Notes under the pieces: generated by a model
What the model was told of the DNA's origin: nothing
The model's input: the letters and a program-made list of their open reading frames with translations, nothing else
Databases searched by the model: none
Part shown: piece by piece, positions 55,804-64,000 of the stretch
Layout: each line of letters begins with the position of its first letter
Numbering within the stretch: position 1 is the stretch's first letter
Program-made: the position numbers and the translations under genes
Source of the DNA: Ectothiorhodospira sp. BSL-9
GTDB taxonomy: Bacteria; Pseudomonadota; Gammaproteobacteria; Ectothiorhodospirales; Ectothiorhodospiraceae
Direction of reading: 5' to 3'
DNA length: 64,000 nucleotides
Assembly: GCF_001632845.1 (NCBI RefSeq)
Contig: NZ_CP011994.1
Span: forward strand, 868,001-932,000

Positions 55804-57165
55804 ATGACCATCAACACTCTCAAAGTACGTGATGACCATGTGCCGCTGCATTTCGCAGCCGACGGCGACAGGTTTAAGCTACAGTCAGGTAAGGAGGTTT
55901 CCTGGTTGAAGTCCGAAGAGTTCGACCTGAAAGACCTGCGAAACCGCATCGAACCTTGGTTGACCTCGCTGTTTCAGTCGGAGCACCTCTCTATGTTGGC
56001 TGGCTCGGGGCTGACTCATGCTGTGCACTACCTAGCCGCCGGGAAAGGCGCAGCTGGCATGGGCAACCTGACACTGAGCACACATCAGGCGGAAATTGAC
56101 CAGGCAGCGGAAAAAGCGGCAGAGGCAGCTGGGCGCAAGAAAGGTAACCTGGAAGATCAATTACGCATTGCCAACGAACTGTTGCGCGGCCTGGCAATTC
56201 TAGGGCAGTCCAAGGAAGTGGACGCCTTGCGCGGCGAGCTTCAAACCGGAATGCAGGACTTTGCACAGTCAATTCTGAGCAGCGAAGCGGGCATTGCCAC
56301 AGCTGAAAAGTCAAAGCGTGAGCAGGCGTTCAACACTCTGGTCACCTTCCTGATGAGTTTTGCCAGTCGCACAGGGATACGGGATCGCCTGAACATTTTC
56401 ACCACCAACTACGACCGGCTGATCGAGGCCGGAGCGGAGCTGGCCGGCCTGCACTTGCTGGACCGTTTCCTGGGTAATCTCATGCCGATCTTCCGCTCTT
56501 CACGGCTGGATTTGGACATGCACTATAACCCACCGGGCATTCGGGGCGAGCCACGCTATCTGGAAGGCGTTGCGCGCTATACCAAGCTGCATGGCTCGGT
56601 GGACTGGCTGCAAACCGGAAAAGATATTCGCCGTTTCGGGTTGCCCTTCGGAGCCGAAAACGTTGAACCGTATTTGAAGGCGCCCGGCCTCGGTGATGCT
56701 ACGGCCCATCGATTGATGATTTACCCTAACGCCGCCAAGGACCGGGAAACCGCTGATTACCCCTACGTGGAGCTATTTCGCGATCTCGCGGCGGCAGTGT
56801 GCCGCCCGAATAGCACAATGGTGACCTACGGCTACAGCTTCGGCGACGAGCACATCAACCGCGTGATCCGCGATATGCTCACCATTCCCTCAACCCATCT
56901 GGTCGTGATCTCTTATGACGACCCGCTCGGTCGCATCATGGAAACCTACGAGGAGATGGGCAGACCGTCGCAGATCAGTTTGCTGATCGGCCCCGCACTG
57001 GCCGACTTGAGTACATTGACTGAAAACTATTTGCCCAAGGCTGCCATCGACAAGACGACCTTCCGCATGAGCGAGTTGCTCAAGCAACGGTGGGGTGCTG
57101 AACAACCAGTTGATCAGAAAGCTCCAGAGAACGATCAGCCTGCTTATGGGGAGGGGCCGATATGA
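55804..57165 (+). CDS. SIR2-like NADase effector of a SIR2-HerA defence module
   Basis: A 453-residue protein with sirtuin-fold motifs: MLAGSGLTHAV (residues 64-74, the GAGxS-type NAD site), FTTNYDRLIE (Asn202-Tyr-Asp, the TxNYDxLIE motif), LHGSVDW with catalytic His263, and YGYSFGDEHINRVI (from Gly343). The ATG at 55804 follows GGGGAG. In SIR2-HerA (Nezha-like) systems, this subunit depletes NAD when activated by phage and forms a large complex with the HerA ATPase. Its stop overlaps the herA start by four bases (ATGA), typical of the pair. All catalytic residues look intact. Confidence 0.88.
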   Translation: MTINTLKVRDDHVPLHFAADGDRFKLQSGKEVSWLKSEEFDLKDLRNRIEPWLTSLFQSEHLSMLAGSGLTHAVHYLAAGKGAAGMGNLTLSTHQAEIDQAAEKAAEAAGRKKGNLEDQLRIANELLRGLAILGQSKEVDALRGELQTGMQDFAQSILSSEAGIATAEKSKREQAFNTLVTFLMSFASRTGIRDRLNIFTTNYDRLIEAGAELAGLHLLDRFLGNLMPIFRSSRLDLDMHYNPPGIRGEPRYLEGVARYTKLHGSVDWLQTGKDIRRFGLPFGAENVEPYLKAPGLGDATAHRLMIYPNAAKDRETADYPYVELFRDLAAAVCRPNSTMVTYGYSFGDEHINRVIRDMLTIPSTHLVVISYDDPLGRIMETYEEMGRPSQISLLIGPALADLSTLTENYLPKAAIDKTTFRMSELLKQRWGAEQPVDQKAPENDQPAYGEGPI

Positions 57166-59273
57166 GCCTGTCCCCACTGGCTTACGGTGACTCTCTGCGC
57201 ATCGGGACCATCGACTTCGTCTCGCCCGATGAAATCAAAGTACTGCTGGAGATTGAGGCCCCCGACGGTGTTGCGCTCAATACCGGTACGCCGCGCCCGT
57301 TCCCGCGCATCAATGGCTATGTGCTGATCCCCAGTGATGAAGGCCACTTGGTCGCCCAGGTAGAGTGGATCACTATCGAGCGCTCGCAGTATCCCAAGCG
57401 CCGAGGTATGCAGGATTTTGGCCTGGTGGACTTGCCCTACCCATTGCGCAAGATGAGCCTGAATCCCCTGGGCTGTCTGTTTTATGACGGCAGAAAAGCA
57501 AATAATGAGGAGAACTATCGATTCCGTCGCGGTGTCGAGAGCTATCCCACCGTGGGCGATTCTGTACTGCTTCCCACTCAAAATCAGCTGCGCGCCATCG
57601 TGAAATCAGGCGATAACCGCCACGTAATGATCGGCACCAGCCCCCTGGCTGCCAACGCCGAAGTGAGCGTTGATCCGGACCGATTGTTTGGACGCCATTT
57701 GGCTGTTCTGGGAAACACCGGCAGTGGCAAATCCTGCTCAGTTGCGGGTTTGATCCGTTGGTCTTTGGAGGCGGCGGAAAGGAAACGAGGTGAAAAACCC
57801 AACGCCCGCTTTATCGTACTCGATCCTAATGGAGAATACGCCAACGCGTTTGAAGGACTGGGCGATGTGCGCGTATATGCCGTCGAGCCCAATGATGGCA
57901 TCGAACAGCTGCAAGTGCCGCTGTGGTTCTGGAATAGCGAGGAGTGGAGTGCGTTTACTCAGGCGAGTGAACGTGCGCAACGTCCGCTGCTACGCAGGGC
58001 CCTCCGGGAAATGCGCAGTAGTTCCGATGTCGCTGAAGATACTGTGTTCGTTCTGCGTCGAAAAGTCAGTTCCATCCTTATTACTTTGAAGGCTCAAGTC
58101 CGCAACGGTGAAACTTATGAAGGGTGGAAGTTTGGCCCCAAGCTGCCGGTATTTATTGAGGATCTTGAAGCATTTTCACGTGAGTTCACTGATCACAAAG
58201 TGAGTTTAGAATTTCTTGCATCTCAGGTGCAATCTCTACTAGATCGCCCACGACAAAGGTTCCATAAACAGAACGGCCAGACTGGATACAACGATTTTCC
58301 CGCAACAGCGGTAGAGGAAGTCATTGCTCATTTTCAAGGATTCCTCGCCACCATCGGTGGAGCGGTTTATCAGGACGGTCCTAATGAGGACTCGCCTCTG
58401 GAATTTGACGGTGTCCAGTTCGCCGATCACCTAGAAGCATTGGCAAGCCAAGAAACGAACGCACAGTTTTTCGATTTCTTGATCATGCGGATTCGGACCA
58501 TGTTGTCGGATGCCAGAGTCAAACGAATCGTTACCGGCACTACAGAGCCATCCTTGACCGACTGGCTTGAGAAGCATATTGGAGATAACCAAGCCTCCAA
58601 TGGCTCCATCACTGTCATCGATCTCTCACTAGTGCCGGCGGAGGTAGTGCATATCATCACTGCGGTCATCGCGCGCATGACACTTGAGGCCCAGCAGCGT
58701 TACCGCAATCTGAACCAGGGCGATATCTTGCCTACAGTAATGGTAATGGAGGAAGCGCACACCTTCATAAGGCGCTACAAGGACGGCGCCGAAAACCAGA
58801 ATTCGGCAACCATCTGCTGCCAGGTGTTTGAAAAGATCGCCCGCGAAGGGCGCAAGTTCGGGCTGGGCCTGGTGCTGTCCTCTCAGCGCCCGAGTGAGCT
58901 GTCGCCCACCGTGCTTTCCCAGTGCAATAGTTTTTTGATGCACCGCATCAGCAATGACCGCGACCAAGAGTTGGTCCACAAGCTAGTGCCCGACAACCTG
59001 CGAGGCCTGCTGCGGGATTTGCCCTCGCTTCCATCTCAACATGCCATTCTCCTTGGGTGGGCCTCGGAGCTGCCGGTGCTAGTGCAGATGAACGCATTGC
59101 CTGAGCAGCATCGACCAAAGTCGGATGATCCGGATTTCTGGGCTGTGTGGTCAGGCAAGGATGATGACGGCGAGATAGTCGAGCGCGAGGTGGATTGGAA
59201 AGCGATTGCGGATGATTGGCAGCAGGTCGACGGACCGCCTCAGAAGCAGAATTTGGAGAAAAATGATGAGTAA
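57162..59273 (+). CDS. HerA-type hexameric ATPase/DNA translocase paired with SIR2
   Basis: A 703-residue protein: an N-terminal HAS-barrel (SLRIGTIDFVSPDEIKVLLEIE) is followed by a FtsK/HerA-like motor. Walker A is GNTGSGKS (residues 184-191) in FGRHLAVLGNTGSGKSCSVAGL. Walker B is VMVMEEAH (Glu530-Glu531) with REGRKFGLGLVLSSQRPSELSPTVLSQCNSF as sensor and coupling loops. In SIR2-HerA defence the two proteins form a supramolecular NADase/nuclease complex. Some of this gene (58000-58700) is lower in GC than its flanks. The herA stop overlaps the restarted pglX-C by 11 bases. Confidence 0.9.
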   Translation: MSLSPLAYGDSLRIGTIDFVSPDEIKVLLEIEAPDGVALNTGTPRPFPRINGYVLIPSDEGHLVAQVEWITIERSQYPKRRGMQDFGLVDLPYPLRKMSLNPLGCLFYDGRKANNEENYRFRRGVESYPTVGDSVLLPTQNQLRAIVKSGDNRHVMIGTSPLAANAEVSVDPDRLFGRHLAVLGNTGSGKSCSVAGLIRWSLEAAERKRGEKPNARFIVLDPNGEYANAFEGLGDVRVYAVEPNDGIEQLQVPLWFWNSEEWSAFTQASERAQRPLLRRALREMRSSSDVAEDTVFVLRRKVSSILITLKAQVRNGETYEGWKFGPKLPVFIEDLEAFSREFTDHKVSLEFLASQVQSLLDRPRQRFHKQNGQTGYNDFPATAVEEVIAHFQGFLATIGGAVYQDGPNEDSPLEFDGVQFADHLEALASQETNAQFFDFLIMRIRTMLSDARVKRIVTGTTEPSLTDWLEKHIGDNQASNGSITVIDLSLVPAEVVHIITAVIARMTLEAQQRYRNLNQGDILPTVMVMEEAHTFIRRYKDGAENQNSATICCQVFEKIAREGRKFGLGLVLSSQRPSELSPTVLSQCNSFLMHRISNDRDQELVHKLVPDNLRGLLRDLPSLPSQHAILLGWASELPVLVQMNALPEQHRPKSDDPDFWAVWSGKDDDGEIVEREVDWKAIADDWQQVDGPPQKQNLEKNDE

Positions 59274-61017
59274 CGTCCAAAATAATCGCACCCAACCAGT
59301 TGCGGACAAATATTTTTTCCAAGCTTCAGCAGCAGAATTCAAGAAGATTCCAGGGTGCCCAATTGCATACTGGGCAAGTGCGAGTATTTATTCTGCTTTT
59401 GATTCTGCTAAACGCATTTCGGATATGACATCTTTGCATCGAGGAATCTCGACAGGCAACACTGATCTGTTTGCGCGATTATGGCATGAGGTTCCAATAA
59501 AAAATCTGTGTATCGGCGATAATGGCGTAGAGTCAGCTCGTCTTTCCGTTGCACGATGGTTTCCATATAACCGAGGTGGATCTTTCCGCAAGTGGTACGG
59601 GTTAGGCATCGACATCTTAGATTATGAAAATAATGGTCGCAGGATGATTGAGTCTGCGGAAAAAGGCGAGTCCCCAGGATTCAGACATGATGGATCCTCT
59701 GAGTACTTCCTCCCTACAATAACTTGGACTGCGCTTACTGCTGGGAAGCCCTCATTCCGCCTTCTCGAAGCTGGTTATATATTGGGGCATAAGGGTTCTA
59801 GCATAAAGACACCGGACGGCAGCCGCTTGGCTTTTCTTTCTTTATTTAACAGTAATACTTTTGAGAGATTTCTAGAGTACACAAGTCCAACCTTGGATAT
59901 TAATATCTCTCAACTGTCGTCTTTGCCTCTGCCTGAAAATTTCGATTTTTCTCAAGCAGGTAACATGGCGATTGAATTGGTCAACCTGGGGAAAATAGAT
60001 TGGAACTCCTATGAAACTTCCTGGGACTTCACCAGCCTGCCACTCCTGAGTTCCGACCGCCGTCAGCCAACCCTGAAGGCCACCTACCAGAACCTCCGCG
60101 CCCACTGGCGGGAAATGACGCTGGAAATGCAGCATCTGGAGGAAGAAAACAACCGGATCTTCATCGACGCCTACGGCCTGCAGGGTGAGCTGACGCCCGA
60201 CGTGCCGCTGAGGGAGATCACCCTGACCTGCAACCCCCACTACCGCTACGGCAATGACAAGAGCGAGGAGGAGCTGGAGGCGCTGCTGCTGGCCGACACC
60301 ATGCGCGAGCTCATCTCCTATGCCGTGGGCTGCATGTTTGGCCGATACTCCCTGGACGAGCCGGGGCTGATCCTGGCCAACCAGGGCGAGACCATCGAGG
60401 ACTACCTCAAGCAGATCCCCGAACCCAGCTTCATGCCGGATGCCCAGAACGTGATCCCCATGATGGAGGGCGAGTGGTTCACCGACAACATCAATATCCG
60501 CTTCCGTGAGTTCCTGCGAACCACCTTTGGTGAAGCGCACTTCAAGGAAAACCTGGCCTTTGTGGAACAGGCGCTGGGCAAGGACATCCGCAAGTACTTC
60601 CTGAGGGACTTCTATAGCGACCATGTGCGCCGGTACAAGAAACGCCCCATCTACTGGCTGTTCTCCTCTCCCAAGGGCTCATTCAATGCGCTGATCTACA
60701 TGCACCGCTACCAGCCCCATACCGTAGGCACGGTGCTGGAGTATCTGCGCGATTTCAAGGATGAGAAGCTTCAGGCCCGGAAGAACCATCTGGAAGCCGT
60801 CAGCATCAGTGCGGGGGCCTCGCAGGGCGAGAAGACTAAAGCCCTGAAGGAGATCGAGAAGATCAACAAGATCCTCGCCGAGCTCGATAATTACGAACGG
60901 GATGTGCTTTACCCGCTGGCCACCGAACAGCTGGAAATCGACCTCGATGACGGAGTAAAGGCCAATTATCCAAATTTTGGCCCAGCCCTGAAGCATATTG
61001 CCGGCCTCTCCGGGTAG
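59263..61017 (+). CDS. pglX: BREX methyltransferase PglX, C-terminal (specificity) half of split gene
   Basis: A 584-residue protein continuing PglX: after a short non-family lead (MMSNVQNNRTQPVA) come FFQASAAEFKKIPGCPIAYW (normally directly after the catalytic half), a putative target-recognition region (residues about 30-240, ending SLPLPENF), and the conserved C-terminus (EITLTCNPHYRYGNDKSEEEL, ISYAVGCMFGRYSLDEPGLI, KKRPIYWLFSSPKGSFNALIYMHRYQPHTVGTVLEYL). The ATG (or the next ATG at 59266) follows TTGGAG and overlaps the herA stop, so translation is coupled to herA. Together with the 598-residue half it would give about 1,180 residues, the usual PglX length. The first about 740 bases are much more AT-rich than the rest. 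Confidence 0.9.
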   Translation: MMSNVQNNRTQPVADKYFFQASAAEFKKIPGCPIAYWASASIYSAFDSAKRISDMTSLHRGISTGNTDLFARLWHEVPIKNLCIGDNGVESARLSVARWFPYNRGGSFRKWYGLGIDILDYENNGRRMIESAEKGESPGFRHDGSSEYFLPTITWTALTAGKPSFRLLEAGYILGHKGSSIKTPDGSRLAFLSLFNSNTFERFLEYTSPTLDINISQLSSLPLPENFDFSQAGNMAIELVNLGKIDWNSYETSWDFTSLPLLSSDRRQPTLKATYQNLRAHWREMTLEMQHLEEENNRIFIDAYGLQGELTPDVPLREITLTCNPHYRYGNDKSEEELEALLLADTMRELISYAVGCMFGRYSLDEPGLILANQGETIEDYLKQIPEPSFMPDAQNVIPMMEGEWFTDNINIRFREFLRTTFGEAHFKENLAFVEQALGKDIRKYFLRDFYSDHVRRYKKRPIYWLFSSPKGSFNALIYMHRYQPHTVGTVLEYLRDFKDEKLQARKNHLEAVSISAGASQGEKTKALKEIEKINKILAELDNYERDVLYPLATEQLEIDLDDGVKANYPNFGPALKHIAGLSG

Positions 61018-61027
61018 GAGTCAATTC

Positions 61028-62308
61028 ATGCACATTCACAGCGTGACCTTGCAGCGCTTCCGTGGTGCCGACGATCTATCGCTAGACCTGGATGACCACC
61101 TCAATGTGTTTGTCGGCATGAATGGCGCAGGAAAAACAAGTATCCTGGATGCTTCAGCGATCCTTCTGTCCTGGTTGGCGAATCGGATCAGGCATGCTGG
61201 TGCGTCTGGGCGTCCGATTGCAGAATCGGATATCAAGAATGGAGAGCCCTCAGCCAATCTAGCCATTCAGTTAAGCGATGAGGGCACCTGTTTCGGCTGG
61301 AACCTGGTGAAGGTGCGTAAGGGGTACAGCAAAAAGGAGTTGGCCTCTGTCCTGATCTCGGTATCCGAAACTGCCAAGGGCATTCAGGCCAGTATCACCG
61401 AGCATCGTGGGAAGGTAAACATCCCCTTGCTTGCCTACTACCCGGTGAATCGCGCTGTGTTGGATATTCCACTGCGCATCCGCGAGAAACATCAGTTCGG
61501 GCTGTTGTCTGCCTATGAGGAGTCGCTCACCAGTGGCGCCAACTTCCGTACGTTCTTTGAATGGTTCCGGGAGCGGGAAGATCTTGAGAACGAGAACCGT
61601 AAGTACAAAGATGATTTGATCAAGCCGGAGGATTTCGAATTCCCGGATCCTCAACTAACGGCTGTTCGGCGGGCCCTTGAGATTTTCATGCCGGATTTTC
61701 AAAACCTGACCGTAAGGCGGCAACCGCTACGGATGGAGGTGTCGAAGAAAGGCCAGCGGCTCACAGTAAACCAGCTCTCTGACGGCGAAAAGTGCTTGAT
61801 GGCCATGGTTGGCGATCTTGCCAGGCGCATGGCCATAGCCAACCCGGAGCAAGAGGATCCGCTGCTGGGAGATGGCATTGTGATGATCGATGAAATTGAT
61901 CTGCACCTGCACCCGAAATGGCAGCGTTTGGTAGTGCCCAGTCTGACACAGGTTTTCCCGAACTGTCAGTTCCTTATCTCCACTCATTCGCCGCATGTGA
62001 TTACCCACGTACAACCGGAGAATTTATTCCTTCTGAACATGACAGATGCCGGGAAACTGGAGGTTGTTCGCCCGAACGAGTCCTACGGGAAGACTGTGGA
62101 TAGAGTACTTGAGGATCTGATGGGCCTTGAGACTACACGCCCCAACCAAGTGGAAAGTGACCTTCGAGCGATTTACGAGAAAATTAGTGACGGTGAACTC
62201 GATACGGCCAGAGAAGGCATTGCTGTATTGGAAGAAGACATTGGCGAAGACCCGGAACTGGTGAAAGCCAAGGTGCTGATCAAACGCAAGGAACTGATTG
62301 GTCGATGA
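61028..62308 (+). CDS. ptuA: PtuA-like ATPase (Septu system)
   Basis: A 426-residue ATPase opening MHIHSVTLQRFRGADDLSLDLDDHLNVFVGMNGAGKTSILDASAI: Walker A GMNGAGKT (residues 30-37), Walker B VMIDEIDLHLHPKWQ (Asp288-Glu289) and THSPHVITHV switch. This pattern, with the neighbouring HNH gene overlapping by four bases, matches PtuA of Septu systems and retron-associated PtuAB. The ATG at 61028 has GGAG upstream and lies ten bases after the pglX-C stop. In Septu, the ATPase assembles with PtuB and releases its nuclease on phage infection. A length of 426 is near the short end for PtuA. Confidence 0.85.
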   Translation: MHIHSVTLQRFRGADDLSLDLDDHLNVFVGMNGAGKTSILDASAILLSWLANRIRHAGASGRPIAESDIKNGEPSANLAIQLSDEGTCFGWNLVKVRKGYSKKELASVLISVSETAKGIQASITEHRGKVNIPLLAYYPVNRAVLDIPLRIREKHQFGLLSAYEESLTSGANFRTFFEWFREREDLENENRKYKDDLIKPEDFEFPDPQLTAVRRALEIFMPDFQNLTVRRQPLRMEVSKKGQRLTVNQLSDGEKCLMAMVGDLARRMAIANPEQEDPLLGDGIVMIDEIDLHLHPKWQRLVVPSLTQVFPNCQFLISTHSPHVITHVQPENLFLLNMTDAGKLEVVRPNESYGKTVDRVLEDLMGLETTRPNQVESDLRAIYEKISDGELDTAREGIAVLEEDIGEDPELVKAKVLIKRKELIGR

Positions 62309-62940
62309 AACATGTGAAAAAGCGCCAAGAGCCCGAGGCCTTTACTCAATGGAAAGCTCTGGCCAATGAGGATTGGCAGCCCACCTATGACGACTTGATT
62401 GGTGAGCCCAAAGCTGCGGTAAAGGGAGCGTTGATGCAGGAGCAGGGCTACCTCTGCTGCTATTGTGAGCGCCGGTTAACCGAGGCGGATTCTCATATAG
62501 AGCACTTCCAGCCCCAGAGAGACCCGGCTGTGGATCCGTTGGATTACAGCAATCTTTTGTGTTCTTGCCAGAACCAGATCAGGAAGGGTGAGCCCCGCCA
62601 CTGCGGCAACCTGAAAGGTGACTGGTTTGACCCCGAGCTGTTGATATCTCCGCTGGACCCGTATTGCGAAAACCGGTTTGCTTTTGAAGGTGATGGATTG
62701 ATTAAGCCCGCTGATATAAACGATCATGCAGCAAGTGAAACCATCAACAGACTGGGTCTGGATATCCCCAAGCTGAACGACCTCAGGGCAAGTGTCATTG
62801 ACCCGTTTCTGGAGGACAGTCTGACCCAGGATGAGCTACGCCGGTTTGTTTCGGGCTATTTGAAAGTGGGCGACGATGGCCGTTTCGCTGAATTCTGGAC
62901 CACTATCAAATACCTATTTGGAGACCTGGCCGCCGCATGA
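62305..62940 (+). CDS. ptuB: PtuB-like HNH endonuclease (Septu system)
   Basis: A 211-residue protein of the retron-associated HNH family (TIGR02646 type). Residues 48-88 read QGYLCCYCERRLTE, SHIEHFQPQRDP and YSNLLCSCQ: Cys51/Cys52/Cys54, His64, Glu66, His67 and Asn83 make the metal and HNH-type site. The first 45 residues are helical and Lys-rich. The ATG overlaps the ptuA stop (ATGA), and its stop overlaps the pglZ start the same way. The gene therefore bridges a Septu pair into the BREX operon. Confidence 0.87.
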   Translation: MKHVKKRQEPEAFTQWKALANEDWQPTYDDLIGEPKAAVKGALMQEQGYLCCYCERRLTEADSHIEHFQPQRDPAVDPLDYSNLLCSCQNQIRKGEPRHCGNLKGDWFDPELLISPLDPYCENRFAFEGDGLIKPADINDHAASETINRLGLDIPKLNDLRASVIDPFLEDSLTQDELRRFVSGYLKVGDDGRFAEFWTTIKYLFGDLAAA

Positions 62941-64000
62941 GCAATCGAGTTTCTCAGGCATTAACAAAATTATTCGAGCGGCACCGGATCGTGTTCTGGT
63001 ACGACACCAAGCAGGAGTTGCGCAGTGACTTCGAGGCGGTTTCCGTCCCGGACGTGGAGAAGCTTGAGATCGCCAACAATGAGTATGGTCTGAAATATCG
63101 TGTTCTGCGGGAGTCACCTGAACAGAAGTTCCTGCTGTACAAGGAGGGTCCACAACCGGAGGACCTGGACAACTGGTTGCTGGACGTACAGCTGGCCCAC
63201 GGCGAGTTCAGGACCGACCAGGTGGCCATCTGGCTATCCGAGCTGGAGCTGGGTCTGGAGTTTGCCGAGGTAGCGCAGGCTCACACGGAGTTTTTCCAGG
63301 CGATCAGGCGCAAGGAGGCGTTGAAGAAGTTGCTGAAGCCGGACGACACCGCCGGCCAGTTGCGCCTGAAGATGCTGGCCGTGTGTGCCGGTAGCGAACC
63401 CCGCATGGACTCGGTGGTGGAAACCCTGCTGCAGCAACTGGCAGAAGGGCGCGACGACGGCGTTCGGCTGATCGAACGCTGTGGTCTGGATGGCTTTTTG
63501 TGGGAGCAACTGACCCGTTTCTACGGCTACGAGGCCAGTGAACCGAGCCTCCGGGACTTCGCGCTCGAGCTGTTCAAGTCCTGCTACGCCATGGGTACCG
63601 ATGGCGAGGTCAGGTTGACCGGCGACGCCCTGGTGTTCCTCAAGCGCTGGAAGGACAGCCGCCAGTTTGAGAAAGGATTTGAAACCCTATCCGCCGAATG
63701 TGCCGAGGTGCTGGGCATTGAGCAGGATCTGGGCAGGCGGGACTTTCGGGATCTGGTTGAGCTGGATTACTTCCGGCTGATCGACCAGAAGATCATCAGT
63801 GATCTGGTGCGGGCGGTGGTGGGGCGCACGGTCACCAGCGGCGATGTGGCACTTTGGGTGCGTCAGCGGCGTCAGGGCCACTGGTATGGCGAGTTCCGCC
63901 ACCTGTATGAAGCCATTGAGTTTGCGGCCCGCTTTATCCAGATGCTGAGTGAGGCCAGCCTGAACATGGACAGCCTGACCGAAGGCGTTCAGCGATACAG
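62937..64000 (+). CDS. pglZ: BREX protein PglZ (BrxZ), 5' part only
   Basis: The frame starts with an ATG overlapping the ptuB stop and is open to the window edge (354 codons seen). It begins MSNRVSQALTKLFERHRIVFWYDTKQELRSDFE, the classic PglZ opening (FW(Y/F)D), followed by PEDLDNWLLDVQLAHGEFRTDQ, CGLDGFLWEQL and later the ALWVRQRRQGHWY region. PglZ is an alkaline-phosphatase-superfamily protein required for BREX DNA methylation and defence; its phosphatase domain is beyond this window. A brxL (Lon-like) gene should follow if the locus is a complete BREX type 1. Confidence 0.92.
   Translation, partial: MSNRVSQALTKLFERHRIVFWYDTKQELRSDFEAVSVPDVEKLEIANNEYGLKYRVLRESPEQKFLLYKEGPQPEDLDNWLLDVQLAHGEFRTDQVAIWLSELELGLEFAEVAQAHTEFFQAIRRKEALKKLLKPDDTAGQLRLKMLAVCAGSEPRMDSVVETLLQQLAEGRDDGVRLIERCGLDGFLWEQLTRFYGYEASEPSLRDFALELFKSCYAMGTDGEVRLTGDALVFLKRWKDSRQFEKGFETLSAECAEVLGIEQDLGRRDFRDLVELDYFRLIDQKIISDLVRAVVGRTVTSGDVALWVRQRRQGHWYGEFRHLYEAIEFAARFIQMLSEASLNMDSLTEGVQRY

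Noticed and set aside
54020-59263. Transposon or integrase-mediated insertion into pglX
   Set aside because: No transposase, integrase, terminal inverted repeats or target duplications were seen at either junction.

Overview
The window is a high-GC gammaproteobacterial chromosome segment. An anaerobic Mg-protoporphyrin monomethyl ester cyclase (bchE) with a perfect TGT-N12-ACA (CrtJ/PpsR-type) site over its promoter points to an anoxygenic purple phototroph. Together with the gammaproteobacterial housekeeping order (def-fmt-rsmB-DUF4390-ntrY-ntrX-trkA; lysM-dprA-smg-topA-tsaC-hemF), I infer an Ectothiorhodospira-like purple sulfur bacterium. That assignment rests on gene content only.

Bases 1-16900 hold a divergent deacetylase/protein-acetyltransferase pair, an RND efflux pump with its periplasmic adaptor, a small lipoprotein, an AcuI-type reductase, a FadL porin with an acyl-CoA synthetase, a thioredoxin-like protein, nadA, a coiled-coil protein of unknown function, and an LpxL-type acyltransferase with a TPR protein. 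Bases 16949-25270 (minus strand) form a tightly packed operon def-fmt-rsmB-DUF4390-ntrY-ntrX-trkA, in which ntrY carries an apparent one-base frameshift in a G tract. Bases 25455-32445 (plus) carry lysM-dprA-smg-topA-tsaC-hemF. Bases 32436-37279 (minus) are the prkA(yeaG)-yeaH-spoVR stress operon behind a good sigma-54 promoter. Bases 37670-45194 (plus) hold a Cys-rich protein, bchE, two tandem cobyric acid synthases (BchE is a cobalamin enzyme), a renalase-like flavoprotein and a diguanylate cyclase.

From 45352 to the right edge lies a defence island of visibly lower GC: a BREX type 1 operon (small HTH protein, brxA, brxB, brxC, AlbA/GHKL ATP-binding protein, pglX, pglZ running off the window). 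Its most striking feature is that pglX is divided in two. The methyltransferase half (52224-54020) ends at the domain border. Four complete defence-type genes follow: an ABC-type ATPase, a PD-(D/E)XK-like nuclease, SIR2 and HerA. The specificity half of pglX (59263-61017) then restarts, overlapping the herA stop codon. A Septu-like ptuA-ptuB pair sits between pglX-C and pglZ, joined to pglZ by a 4-base overlap. At least two, perhaps three, defence systems are therefore threaded into one BREX operon as a single coupled transcription unit. The key open question is whether the two PglX halves work as a two-subunit methyltransferase or the gene is inactivated.
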